A stretch of DNA of 64,000 nucleotides, taken from Physcomitrium patens. Lineage: Eukaryota; Streptophyta; Bryopsida; Funariales; Funariaceae. Under the pieces are notes generated by a model. That model ran no database searches. It was given only the letters and a program-made list of their open reading frames with translations, and was not told where the DNA came from. The stretch is from NCBI RefSeq assembly GCF_000002425.4, contig NC_037254.1, positions 14,853,850 to 14,917,849 of the forward strand. The letters run 5' to 3'. Below are positions 20,744-32,830 of the stretch, piece by piece. The position numbers were made by a program, and so were the translations under genes. Positions within the stretch are counted from its first letter, which is position 1. The number at the start of each line of letters is the position of its first letter.

Positions 20744-23446
20744 TGAGGATCCAAAACATTTACAACAGAAAATTTCATCGAAACAAACCTCAATGAAGTC
20801 CATAGCCCCTGCGAGGACAACCTCTTACCTACCATAGGTTTGGAAAAATCGAGCACACATCTCGCATTTGTAGGTCTCCTACACCACTGCCATATCCAAC
20901 TACCGGATCACCATTTTCTACAAACCAGTCGGGAGGAAACTACACCTCCCCACACAATCATACAACTAGCACAAGATCCAACCTTGGAATATCTCACAGA
21001 GGCTTACTCCAAACATCACTCACCTGAGGTTTACTGTCAACCTAGAAGAATTTGACTGGATACTAGATCTTGGAGTATCGAGGCATTTCTCAAGATTTTA
21101 CAGCTTTTCGCTAGGTTGATCATTCTCAGGGATCCACTATCACCTCTGCAGGTGGCCACTCTCATGTCATAGCATAGCAGGACATGGAACTGTTGATCTT
21201 TCATTGCCAAAGGATGATCGTTATGAACACAGAAATATTCTTTCTTTAGGACAGATTACTGACTTGAGAAACTTGTGCATTTTTTCACCAACAAAATGTA
21301 ACGTCATCTCTATCAACAAACCACTCCACATAATCACATATGGCTCCAGAGACAAAAACAATTTTCTATGACAAATCAAACTTGTATAATTTGCTATGAT
21401 GCAAAATAAACTTGACAAAAAATACGAAAGAATCTACTACATGCACAACATCTCCACTGGCTCTCATATATGTAGATATCTGAGTACCACTTTCCATCAA
21501 ATCTTTAGAATATAATCAATATTTTTTGCTCTTCACAAAAAATTATAGTTGATTCTTATGGATTTACTTCTTCACAGCAAAAAATCAAACACTTCAAATG
21601 TTTTACGATTTTTCTACTATGATAGAAAAATAGACTACATACCACTTGCTTTGTGTGCAATCTGACAAGGAGGGCGAATTTATTTCAACTAAGTTCACAT
21701 ACTACGTCCAACAACATGGAATTATCCGCCAACTCAGTATAGCTTGAACATCCTAATAAAACAGGATATCTAAATCATACCATATTAAATTGGATCCATG
21801 CCATACTTATTGATAGGCGCATATTCTTCTTCTTTTGGTCTGAGGCTGTTCACATCACAATTCAACTTACAAATAATAGTCCAACTAAATCTAACAAAGA
21901 CTAAACATCGTATAAATTCTTCATAGGCAAACAACTCCATCTTAATAGAATCAATGAAACAAGACCGATTTATCTCAAGTATCCAAGACTCTTTTCATCT
22001 ACAATAATATAAAACCTTATCACAAGATAGGAAAAACTGGACCAAAAAAAAACTAAACAAAACTAAATAGAATGGAACATACAAGACAAAACTAAGCAAA
22101 TAGACACATAACAAAACAAAATTGAATAGAAAGATGCAAAACCAAATTTTACTAAAAGAAAGGATTCAAAGCCAAACTTGACTAGATGCCCCAAAAGGCC
22201 CCAACTAGTGCTATTTATACTTTATTCTACTACCCTGGACTTTCTAAAATATTTCTAACTAGTGGACTCCATCTAGATAACCGCTCTAAGCTTTCTTTTA
22301 GAAGTTTCCATCATAGCCTACCTAGATAATCATCCTAAGCTTTCTTCTAGAAAGTTCCATGGTAGGTTCCACCTAAATAACTCCCGTTTAGCTCTTTTTA
22401 GAATGTTCCATTATAAATCCTATCCAGTCTACTAACCAAATCTCAATTCTAGAAACTTCCATGGTTCTAACTATCTATCCATATATATTAATAATATAGA
22501 TATCTTATCTATACCTTGTTACAATCAAAGTATTTGGATGCCTTTGTTTTGTTCACCACAATTCCACATAATGTGATTAACTTGAAGTCCACTCTACTTT
22601 GGACATTTATGTCAGCTTAGATGATATCTTCAAAGCATATAAAGTATATCTACTAGCATTCATAAAAATTTAAATAACACAAGATGTTTCATTTAATAAA
22701 AATTATTTTTTAATATTAAACATGACCTCGCATCTGCAATCAAAAATTTTGCTTTTGCTTTCTCTCAAACTACTAGACCGCCAAATATTGATTACATCAA
22801 GTGCCTTCCAAACATTTTGAATATACAACTATCCAATTTAAATTTCAAGTTGATAAAATAAGAAATTGAAGCATTAATTCCAAAAATCATACTACTTGAA
22901 CTCCACTTTGGTTGAGCAAAATTTATCAAAAATAATAGTCACAAATACTCAATGAAATTCAAAAAATCTAATAGAACCATCTTCAAGTGACACCATAGCA
23001 ACATCAACTAATTTATCTCCTCATCTTTTCAACCTCAATAATGTAGATGAATGGCCAACTTTTAATGTAGCTAATGATCTTTCTTCTTATTCTAAAATTG
23101 CTACTGATACATGTCAAGAATCAAGATAATTAAAATCAATTACTTAAGCTTATGATACTAGAAAATGTCCAACATATCTTCAAGACTACTTTTGTAATTA
23201 TTTAGACTTATCCATTGAATCAAAGTTATATAAAGAAACAGCTCAAGACAAAGGTTGGAGAAATTCAACAATTGATGAAATCAAATCAATTCCTAACAAT
23301 AAAACATGATTACTTACCATCTTCCTTCAAGCTACTAAGCTATAACAATAAAATGGGTATATAAAGTAAAAATAAAAATAAATGGCAATTTACATAAAAA
23401 AAAAATCATGACTAGTAGTTCAAGGTTTTGAACAACAAGGACTTGA
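20744..23446 (+). pseudogene. Decayed copia pol, 5' part (protease, integrase, start of RT)
   Basis: Position and scattered plus-strand peptides support this: protease-like WILDLGVSRHF near 21055-21090, integrase-like short pieces near 21640-21730 (SDKEGEFI.., then QHGI), a target-region peptide near 21800-21900, and the start of RT at about 23345-23446 where copy B cuts in. Stops and frameshifts are frequent. The stretch 21970-22900 is AT-rich with no recognisable coding. Confidence 0.65.
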
Positions 23447-23998
23447 TGTCAAGGACAAAGACTCGATGAGGGAAAATATACACAAAAAGGCTATCTCGAT
23501 ATAATAAGTCAAAATATAAACAAGTAGGTATATTAAAAGGAAACTGGAATGGCTATTGCCACAAGACAAGAAACTAAAGACTCTTGAATCTGGACTAGAA
23601 GCAAGAAAGGAGTTGACAAGAGTGAAGAAGCCTTCACTCTTGTCTCTATATATACTATCTAACTAGGGGCTACGTGGCGACGTTCTATAGGACCTCCAAT
23701 ATGTGTTGACTTTGTAGGACACATGCCTTGACTTACAAGGCAAGTTTTTCTACGTGTGGGCCACATAGTTAGCTTGATCTTCAAGCTAACAACATGTGTG
23801 GCACATGGCCAACTTGTTGACCACGTTTCTAATCTAAAAAGTCAATTAAAGACACCTATGAAGTCAAAGCAACGTCTAGGAAGTTTCTAGGAAGCTTTTA
23901 TATTAAATATTATAGAATTAACTTACTTTTATCTACTTTTACTTACTTCTACCTATTTCTATATGTAATTATTAGCTTACATGATTATGGCCGTGACA
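23447..23998 (-). repeat. 3' LTR of gypsy copy B, 552 bp
   Basis: TGTCAAGG to CCGTGACA on the plus strand. It contains a TATATATA box (23647-23654) and a perfect 13-bp inverted repeat with a 4-nt spacer (23615-23644). Confidence 0.95.
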
Positions 23999-24012
23999 TT
24001 ACCCCCCCTTCT
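23999..24012 (-). promoter_or_regulatory. Polypurine tract, copy B
   Basis: On the minus strand AGAAGGGGGGGTAA directly precedes the 3' LTR. This is the expected position and composition for the plus-strand primer. Confidence 0.85.
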
Positions 24013-24039
24013 AGAGACGAGTTCCACGAGGAGCAGTCA

Positions 24040-24462
24040 TCATATGTTGAGGAAATCTATGATGCGACGAATTGTATTCGCCACATACTCTGATCTATGT
24101 TCTCTTCGAAGATGATTGATAGGCCCTCTCAACCATCGGTAGTGTCCCATACCAGGGCGGGAAGACCACCCAATTATTTGATCATTGTTGAGGCCTTCGT
24201 AACTTCCTTCGAATAGAATATTTGGAACACCATCAGGAGTTGTTTCTACCTCTAGCAAAATCACCAAACATCGGGAGTCCCTTCCCAAATCGTGATACCA
24301 AACGCGTTGTATCTCACCATCTATTCGAGGAAGAACATGTCATTCTTGAAGATCTTCATCTCGATTGCGTCGTCTTGAAGGTTGTGACAATCGTAATGTC
24401 TCGTTCGGCAGGTCAACAAATGAAGGTTCTTGAGTTGAATCTACTAGTTGTTGGCTCTCCAT
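24040..24462 (-). pseudogene. Accessory ORF between pol and 3' LTR (copy B)
   Basis: A 141-codon frame from ATG 24462 to 24040 with one internal TGA (about codon 41); the 3' part from 24288 is open. The start is MESQQ, followed by a basic patch (SRRRNRDED) and a conserved core: LVILLEVE, then HYRWLRGPINHL and a C-terminal helix ending in RRIIDFL. The same order with conserved residues occurs in copy C (27688-28035) at the same place. I know no matching domain. Having the same orientation as gag-pol, it could be expressed from a spliced or internal message; function unknown. Confidence 0.7.
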
Positions 24463-24556
24463 CTAATTAGCGTCACAAATGCAAAGAAGTTACAAACAAG
24501 GATAGGAAATTGAATGTTATCTTGCCTCAATCTTGTCTCTTTTATAAGAGAGATTT

Positions 24557-26518
24557 TCATCTTGGTTTTGATGGATGTCGTTGATGAAAAACTTTGACTT
24601 TAGCTGATGCATTTGCTAGATTCCTGGATGGTTCCTATGTGCGTTCACTAATATCATATCCGCGCCAATGAACAAGATATTCCAGCTTATTTCGGCGCCG
24701 CCTTGAGTCTAATATCTCTTCCACCTCAAATTCTTCATTATTATCTATTTCTATAGGAGGCGGTGGCATTTGTCTTCTTCCTTGTATATCCACTGTCTTA
24801 TATGGTTCAAGAAGAGACACGTGGAATACAGGATGGATCTTCATTGACTCTGGTAGATGTAACCGATATGCAACTGGGTTGATCTGTTCAGAAACAAAAA
24901 AGGGGCCAAACCTACGATAGTCCAACTTGTCACAAGGTCGAGTAGTCTTGATATTGCGACGAAGTAGCCATACCTTATCATCCACGTTGAGTTGTGGTTG
25001 CTCCTTACGATATAGATCTGCGTTTATCTTTTGTCGTTCTTGAGCTTCTTTCAATTGCGTCTTCATTATTGCATGTAACTCTGACAACTGATTTGCCATA
25101 TCTTCTGCTGCAGGATTATCAACTTTTGAAAAATCAAAAGTATCAAGTCGTGGATGATAGCCATAATTGGCAAAGAAAGGTGTTTGTTGCGTGGAAGAAT
25201 GTACCGTATTATTATAAGCAAACTCTGCCAATGGCAGAAGGGTTGTCCAATCATCTTGTTGGTAGTTGATAGTACACCTTAAATATTGCTCCAAGACTTG
25301 GTTTACGAGCTCTGTTTGTCCATCAGTTTGAGGATGGAAAGCCGAAGATAGCTTTATGTCCATTTTTAAAATCTTGAAAAGGGTCCTCCAAAATCTTGAC
25401 ACAAATTGAGTTCCCCTATCCGATATGACATCTTTAGGTAATCCATGATAGCGATAGATATTATCAATGAAAAGCTTAGCTGTTTCTTCACCTGTGATAG
25501 ATTTTGTACATGGCACAAAATGTGCCATCTTGGTGAAACGATCTACTATCACAAATATAGAATCATAAGATCTTGAGCTTGGAACATCTGTGATGAAATC
25601 CATAGAAACAGAAGACCATGGTTGCTCTGGTATAGGTAATGGCTGAAGAAGTCCGTAAGGTCGATGACGAGGAATTTTTGATCTTGAACAAATATCACAT
25701 GATTGTACAAAGTCTTTGACTGACTTCCACATTTGTGGCCACCAAAAATCTCTTGATATGAATTCCAAAGTCTTATTATATCCAAAGTGCCCTGCTGCTG
25801 GAAAGTCATGATGTGCTTGAAGAACACGTAAACGTGCTTCTCCTTCTGGAACATATAGGCGTCCTTCAAAATATAATAGATTATTCTTGAACTCGAACTT
25901 AGAAGGATCATGAGACTTAAAAGAATTATTCTCGATATCATGAACAAGAGGGTTTGAGGACGTACTGGACTGGATTTGCTTGAGAAAAGTTGAATCAACC
26001 GTCAATGTTGATTTCATTGCTCGGAGATGAAATTGCTCCGGTTTCAAGAGGACCGTTCTTTGTTGTTCAAAAGCTGCATCTCTTTCTTTTGGTGCAAAAT
26101 AAGAACGTCTAGACAGGGCATCGGACAAACCTTGTTGTTTTCTTGGCCGATAAGTGATAATGAACTCGAATCTTGATAAAGACATACTCCAACGAGCTTG
26201 ACGACGATTCAATACGCGTGTTGACATGAAATACTCGAGGTTCTTGTGATCTGTATACACAGTGACTGGACTAGAAGCGCCTTCTAGATAATGACGCCAT
26301 TCTTGAAAGGAATCCACGATCGCAAGAAGTTCTTTATCGTGGATCTCATAATTGATCTCGGCTGCTGAGAATTTTCTTGAATGAAAAGCTATCGGATGAA
26401 GTTTGTCATCTAATCCCATTTGTGATAAAACTGCACCCAAGGCAAAATCTGATGCATCTGTTTCCATAAAAAACTGCCTTGGAAAAGTCAACACGATATA
26501 AGACTGGTGCAGAGACAA
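24557..26518 (-). pseudogene. pol: gypsy pol 3' part of copy B: RNase H, integrase, chromodomain
   Basis: Open from about 26518 to a TAG at 24635, then readable to the original stop at 24557. RNase H begins with METDASDFALGAVLSQ. The integrase has the HHCC zinc region (HHDF...CDICSR) and the catalytic core (SMDFITD, VDRFTKMAHF, SDRGTQF, a later glutamate). The C-terminus is a chromodomain (EVEEILDSR, LVHWRGYD). The stop replaces the tryptophan codon of the chromodomain ERTWEP motif. One extra base near 26467-26476, compared with copy A, puts this part out of frame with the RT. Confidence 0.92.
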
Positions 26519-27165
26519 ACGATGTCTTCAAGGCTTCAAATGCTGCTTCCGCTTCTTGATTCCATTGGAATTTATCTTTACTAGTCAAGCGTGTAAGTGG
26601 GGCTACAACTCGTGAGAAATCTTTGATGAAGATCCGATAGTAATTGGCAAATCCCAAGAAACATTGGACATCTCTTACTATCCTTGGAATCTTCCAATCC
26701 ATGATTGTTTGGACTTTCTTAGAATCCATCATGAGACCATCATTTGAAATGATATATCCTAAAAAGTCAACTTGAGTAGTGTAAAATACACACTTTTCCA
26801 TCTTGGCGTACAATCTTGCATCTCTAAGTTTTTGTAATACTTGACGAACATGTATTTCATGTTCTTCGACGTTCTTAGAATAGATCAGGATATCGTCTAG
26901 ATAGCAGACGACAAAATTGTCTAAGAATTCACGAAATAAATCATTCATGAGATGTTGAAAAGTAGCTGGTGCATTCGTGAGTCCAAAGGGCATGACATTA
27001 TATTCGAAATGTCCATACCTGGTTCGAAACGCAGTCTTCCATTCATCTCCTTCTTTGATCCGTACTAGATTATATGCTCCTCTTAGATCTATTTTTGTAT
27101 AGATCTTAGCTTGATTCAACTGGTCAACGAGTCCTGATATCAAAGGTAATGGATACCTGTTCTTG
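26406..27165 (-). pseudogene. pol: gypsy RT of copy B, 3' portion
   Basis: RT palm and fingers from just after the copy C insertion point. It includes YNVMPFGLTNAPA, the catalytic YLDDILIYSK and FLGFANYYRIF. The frame runs past the RNase H junction in the wrong register because of the one-base insertion near 26470. The N-terminal half is at 33706-34586, across copy C. Confidence 0.92.
27161..27165. repeat. Target-site duplication of copy C, left
   Basis: TCTTG here and TCTTA at 33701-33705 flank copy C. Copy A, uninterrupted at this place, has TCTTG, so the right copy has mutated. Confidence 0.9.
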
Positions 27166-27637
27166 TGTCATGGACACAAAATACAGACTTGTAATCTAAC
27201 AAGAAGTTCAAGAAGAAGTGGCAGAACTAGATTAAACAGATGAGTACAAGAACAACACCAGAAAGGTGAGCTAGAACTCCAAGAGATGTGTTGTCGAGAC
27301 TGAAGAACTCTTCAGCCTCGACTCCTATATATACTACTGGCTTATGGTTCTAAGGAAGCGCATCAAGAAGCTTCCTAAGAACTATGAAGCTTCTCAAGCA
27401 ACTACCTAAGAGCTAGGAAGCTTCTCAAGTAACTTCCTAGAATCTACTAGAATATTCTAAGAATCTTCTAGAGCCTTATAAGAGAATCTTTAGGGAATCT
27501 TCAAAGAATCTTTAGGGAATCTTTAAAGAATATTCTAAGAGAATATTCAAGGAATCTTCTGGAAGTTTCTAGAGACTTCTTTCTAGAAGGTTCTAGAAAC
27601 TTATCTCTAGAAAGGTCTAAGGACTATGTCCCTAACA
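27166..27637 (-). repeat. 3' LTR of copy C, 472 bp
   Basis: TGTCATGG to CCTAACA. TATATATA at 27326-27333; hairpin arms 27293-27305 and 27310-27322. The right half (27400-27600) is rich in repeated AGAATCTT/TTCTAGA-like short motifs. Confidence 0.96.
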
Positions 27638-27651
27638 TCACCTCCTCCTTT
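27638..27651 (-). promoter_or_regulatory. Polypurine tract, copy C
   Basis: AAAGGAGGAGGTGA on the minus strand, ending exactly at the 3' LTR. Confidence 0.88.
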
Positions 27652-27687
27652 AGCTTCGAGGTCTCGGAGAAGCAATGTTATCGTCAA

Positions 27688-28035
27688 TCAATACCAGCGC
27701 AAAAAAATGAAGATCTGTCGCATAACCTCTGCTATGAACTCCAATTGTTGTTCACGAGGCAAGTCATTCAATGGTCCTTGAAGCCAACGGTAGTGGCTTA
27801 CGCCTTCAACTTCTGACCAAGCATGAACCTCCGTGTCTTCATTGTGAAATTGTCGTGCAAACACTCCTTCTGGCTAACCATTGTAGGCAGGCTCGACCTC
27901 AAATACAATCACCAGCGATCTGTTGCTCGGAATCCTTCGACGTCGTCGTGGTGCAGGCGGTTCTTCATCTCGCGGTCGTCTTTGTGAGCTAGTTGCTTGA
28001 GATGACATGACAAGTGTAGTATCTTGGCTATCCAT
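27688..28035 (-). pseudogene. Accessory ORF between pol and 3' LTR (copy C)
   Basis: A 116-codon frame from ATG 28035 with one internal TAG (codon 54). It begins MDSQD, has an arginine-rich stretch (APRRRRRIPSNR), then LVIVFEVE, and after the stop HYRWLQGPLNDL and a hydrophobic C-terminal helix ending IFIFLRWY. The frame lies about 145 bases beyond the pol stop. The order and spacing of LVI-EVE, HYRWL-GP-N and the final helix match copy B (24040-24462), although the two elements belong to different families. I recognise no known domain. Confidence 0.72.
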
Positions 28036-28180
28036 ATTCAAAGGCTAAAACAATAAGAACAAACTTGGGCTACTAACAAAGTTCTATGCTATCTTGGAGA
28101 GAATGACTACATCAACTATGGATTTTGGTAGTGCTCTCTCCTCTTTTCTGTTTTTTGGATGAGCAAGCTTCAGTAAGAAG

Positions 28181-31100
28181 CTATCGTCGAACCGGCTTGG
28201 GTTTCTCAGGATATCGTCGATGAAACTCCTGTACCTTTTGCAACGCATTCGCAAGATTTTTGGCCGGCTCCCATGTTCGTTCATTAATATCGTAACCGCT
28301 CCAATGCACAAAGTATTTTAATTTATCCCGTCTTTGCCGTGAATCCAGGACCTTTTCTACCTCGTATTCTTCGTGGTTTTCTATTTCTATGCTAGGTGGT
28401 GGACATTGTACTCTTCCAGGAAAAGACGATTCTCGATAAGGCTCCAACAAAGAAACATGAAAGACAGGATGTACCTTCATAGTAGCTGGTAACTCCAAAC
28501 GATACGCTACAGGATTGATCTGCTTCTGGATAACAAATGGTCCCAATCTCCGATAGTCCAATTTGTCACATGGCCGCTTGGTCTTAATATTTCGTCGAAG
28601 CAGCCAAACATTGTCTCCAATCGTGAATTTAGATGCCTGATTCCGAAATTTATTCGCGGACGCCTTGTAAGATTCTTGGGCAGTTTGCAATTGAAGCTTC
28701 AATATAGTTTGAAGTTGCGAAAGCTCCTTCACCAATCCTTCAGCTGCCGGATTGTTAATCGTTGACGAACTCCATAAGTCAAGCTTCGGATGGTATCCAT
28801 AATTAGAAAAGAATGGCGTTTGTTGAGTTGACGCATGAAGGGTGTTGTTATATGCGAACTCGGCTAGCGGTAGATATGCGGCCCAATCATCTTGTTGATA
28901 GTTGATGGTGCAACGTAAATATTGCTCTAAAAGTTGATTCACCTGTTCTGTTTGGCCGTCCGTTTAAGGATGAAATGCTGAAGAAAGCTTGATATCCACC
29001 TTCAATATCTCAAAAAGAGATTTCCAAAACTTTGACACAAACTGGGTTCCTCGATCCGATACGATATCATCTGGTAGACCATGATATCGATACACATTAT
29101 CAAGAAAGAGTCTTGCTGTGTCTTCGCTTGACGATGTCTTCTTGCAAGGGACAAAATGTGCCATCTTTGTAAGCCGATCTACGACAACAAAAATGCTGTC
29201 AAATGAATTCGATGGTGGTAGATCCGTAATAAAGTCCATGGAAACCGAAGACCATGGTCGGCGCGGAATAGGCAATGGCTGTAGAAGTCCATAAGGCCGA
29301 TGTCGAGGATTTTTGGATCTTGAACAAATGTCACAAGATACAACAAAATCTTTCACATCCTTCCACATTTGAGGCCACCAGAAGTCGCGGGAAATAAGTT
29401 CCAAGGTCTTATTGAATCCAAAATGTCCCGCAGCTGGAAAGTCATGACGAGATTGAAGAACTCGGAGTCGTGTTGGCCCTTTTGGGATATACAACCGCTC
29501 TTCGAAATATACTAGATCTCCTTCCATCTTGAATTTATCATGACTAGCATGTTGCTTGATATCAAGGGCTAGAGAATCTTCAATGGTTGCGGCCCATACC
29601 TGGTCGAGGAAGTCAGCATCAATTGGTACAATAGCTGCGTTGAGTCTAAATTTCTCTGGCTTCAACAATATCGTGCACTGTTGATCAAATGCTGCATCTC
29701 CAGCCTTTGGCGCGAGATATGATCTCCTTGATAATGCATCGGACAACTCTTGTTGCTTCCCAGGCCGATAAGTAATAACAAAGTCGAACCTGGATAGCGA
29801 CATACTCCACCGAGCTTGACGCCGATTCAAAACCCGAGTCGACATAAAATACTCCAAATTCTTGTAATCCATATATACGGTCATTGGATGTGCAGTTCCT
29901 TCGAGAAAGTGGCGCCACTCTTGGAAAGAATCTACTATAGCAAGGAGTTCCTTATCGTGGATCTCATAGTTGATCTCAGCAGCAGAGAATTTTCGAGAAT
30001 AGAACGCAACTGGATGGAGCTTCTCATCTACGCCCATCTGTGAAAGTACAGCTCCCAAAGCAAAATCCGAAGCATCTGTCTCCAAATAAAAGGCCTTTGT
30101 AAAGTCCGGATGTACCAAGATTGGAGCTATAGTAAATACCATCTTCAAATCTTGGAATGCTTTTTCTGCAATAGGTCCCCATTCGAGCTTGTCCTTGCAC
30201 GTTAACCGAGTGAGGGGGGCAGCAACTTGAGAATAATTCTTGATGAAGATCCGATAGTAGTTAGCAAATCCAAGAAAACATTGTACGTCCCTAACCGTCT
30301 TCGGAACTTCCCAAGACATGATTGCTTCCACCTTCTTTGGATCCATCTTCAATCCTTCCGTAGTCGCGATGAATCCCAAAAACTCCATCTCAGTTTGGTG
30401 AAATAAGCACTTCTCCAATTTGGCATAGAGTCCTCGCTCCCGTAGTTTTTTGAGTACCAGACGAACGTGCTTCTCATATTCTTCCTCGTTCTTAGAAAAT
30501 ATCAAAATATCATCTAGATAGATGACAACAAAATCGTCTAGATGCTCTCGAAAGATGTCATTCATCATGTGTTGAAAGACCGCTGGAGCATTAATAAGAC
30601 CAAATGGCATGACATTGTATTCAAAATGGCCATACCTTGTTCGAAAAGCTGTCTTCCATTCATCTCCTTCCTTGATTCGCACAAGGTTGTAAGCTCTCCT
30701 TAGGTCAATCTTTGTAAAGATCCTTGCACGCCCAAGTTGTTCTAGAAGACCAGAGATCAAAGGCAGTGGGTAGCGATTCTTTTTTGTCACCTTGTTGAGA
30801 CCTCGATAGTCCACGCACATCCGTAGTGAGCCATCTTTCTCCTTCATAAATAAGATTGGTGCCCCAGTTGGCGACTTCGAATGACGGATGAAGTTCTTGG
30901 CTAGATTCTCGTCAATGTACTTCCGCAACTCAATCAACTCCGTCTGCGACAAATTGTAGATTGGTCCAAAAGGTGGTTGTGCTCCTTCTTGCAATTCAAT
31001 GGCACAGTCATAGGGTCGATGCTCTGGCAGCATATCAGCATTCTTTTTTTCAAAGACATCTTTGAATTTTTCATACTGCTTTGGAATAACCAAAGTCGGA

Positions 31101-31304
31101 GTTGCATCTTCTCAAGTCGGAGTTGCAAAGATGACAAGAGGTGTATTTTGCTTGGCTTCCTTCATGAATGCCCTTGCACCTATAAACAAGGATTTGTTTC
31201 TAGACTTTGTCTTGGCAGATTCTACCTTCAAGGAGTTTGTTGGAAATGTCACTTTCCGCAACTTCCAATCTATCAATGGATTATATCTATCAAGCTAAGA
31301 TAGT
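28181..31304 (-). pseudogene. pol: gypsy pol of copy C: RT, RNase H, integrase, chromodomain
   Basis: Main frame 31093-28964 continues in the same frame to 28181 after one TAA at 28964, where the expected codon is CAA in the DGQTE region. RT motifs are VDYRGLN, MPFGLINAPA and YLDDILIFSK; RNase H is ETDASDFALG; integrase has HDF..H and CDICSR, then VDRLTKMAHF and SDRGTQF. It ends in a complete chromodomain (VEKVLDSR, FVHWSGYDINERTWEP). Between 31304 and 31093 at least three more stops break the link to the protease, two of them in the segment after the protease. A 12-bp GTCGGAGTTGCA is repeated at about 31096 and 31116. Confidence 0.93.
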
Positions 31305-31741
31305 CACAAAATGATAGAACATGAAGGGATCTTAATAACATTAAACACAATATTGCTCTCATGGTTTTCAAGACGTACCTTCAATGGTTTAGTTTCATGG
31401 ATAACATTGCCCGAAGACAATGGTCGTCTATCTATGACTTCTACATAGACAGGCTTAAGTTTCTTTACAAGAGAAATATTGTGAAGCTTGGCAAACTCTT
31501 CATCTATAAAGCAAGCGGATGCACCCGAGTCTAATAAAGCATCGACTTGTAGTTCTTGAATACCCAGATGTAAAGGTACCATAAAACAATCTGAAGGTTG
31601 AGCTGAGAGAAAGGGACCTTGATTAATTTTGGATGTTGAGATGTCTAGCCGCACGGTCTCTATTGTGGCTGGGCGTCCTTGTTTTCCTGCATGCTTGTAC
31701 TCCTGAGTCTTGTTATTTGAGGCTTCTGTTTCTTCCGACAA
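31305..31741 (-). pseudogene. gypsy protease of copy C (start of pol)
   Basis: Aspartic protease region with the [13 protein letters not shown] active-site motif. The frame is open upstream into gag (to 31741), overlapping it by about 80 nt in the -1 register. It ends at stops after PSCSIIL at 31304. Confidence 0.88.
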
Positions 31742-32709
31742 TCTACAGCTTTATGGCCCGCTTCTCCGCAATATAAACACAAGTTTTGTTCAAACCGTCG
31801 CTTCCTTTCCTCAGCTGTGAGGGGTTTGAAATGTACCGCATCAATTTGCATGGGTTCAGGATCTGTGGAGTGATTCTCTGGACCTTTTGAAAATGTAACA
31901 AATGCTCCATCATTTCTCCAGCCTGATCGTCTTTCTTGTCGTAATTCAAAGAGGCGGTTGTCACAAATAATTGCCTGAGATATAAGTTCTTCTAAAGTAT
32001 CCGCCTTAGGCATGGTGATCAATAAGTTCTTGACATCATCTCTCAGTCCATATCAAAATCGTGTCATGAACGCCTTATCATTCCAATCAAGATCACATGT
32101 AAGCTGTTGAAATTCTGCAGCATAGATTGCAGCAGAACGTGATCCTTGTCGCAAATTTTGTATCTTTCTTTCAGCCACTCTTTCTCGATTGCTATCTCCA
32201 AACGCAGCAGTAAGTCTCTCTATGAAAGCCTCTAGGTCGTACAATATTGGAGAATCCTTCTCCAATAGTGGAGCAAACCAAGAGCGAGCATTTCCTGATA
32301 GAAGAGTACCTATGAAAGCAACCTGGGTAAATCCATTCGGATAACGAGAAGGGCATAGGCGTAGGTAAAGCCGTACTTGTTGCACAAAACCTCGAAAGTT
32401 GGCTCTTGTTCCGTCAAACTTGTCTGGCATACTCGCTTTTGGTTCTTTCGTACTAATCCTTGAAGTATCTATAAGGGTCGTATGTGACACATGTCTTGCT
32501 TCTCTCAGTTGAATAATCTCTTGTTGTAGGCTATGAATTTCGCGTCTAGCTTCTTCGGTCACTAGATCAATTTGAGGTTCTTTACTTGAATTGCGAAGAA
32601 ATGCAATCTCCTTTCGTACACTATTCATAAGAGCTTGAAGATCTGCAAGAGTTGCCACTCTATTGTCTACTTGTGGAGATGCACTGTCTATGACCTGGTC
32701 TACTTCCAT
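31660..32709 (-). pseudogene. gag: gypsy gag of copy C, one stop
   Basis: From ATG 32709 (MEVDQVIDS). An N-terminal helical part of about 110 residues, the capsid region (PDKFDGTRANFRGFVQQVRL, FIGTLLSGNA, LEAFIERLTAAFGD, IQNLRQGSRS), one TGA near 32053 where CGA is expected, then a zinc knuckle [14 protein letters not shown] and a CAA TAG end. The N-terminal part differs from the copy A/B family, whereas the capsid and knuckle regions are clearly related. Confidence 0.9.
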
Positions 32710-32830
32710 ATTTAGAGAATAGATGGATTAAAATTTTGAGAGAAGAAGAAATTACTATGTCTCTTGGAGAAAATTGTAGCACTACCTGTCACTAAAACCT
32801 ACTCGAAGAAAAAGAAAAAAAAACACTAAA
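32710..32830 (-). other. Leader of copy C between gag and the structured units
   Basis: AT-rich untranslated leader with no recognisable element. Confidence 0.5.
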
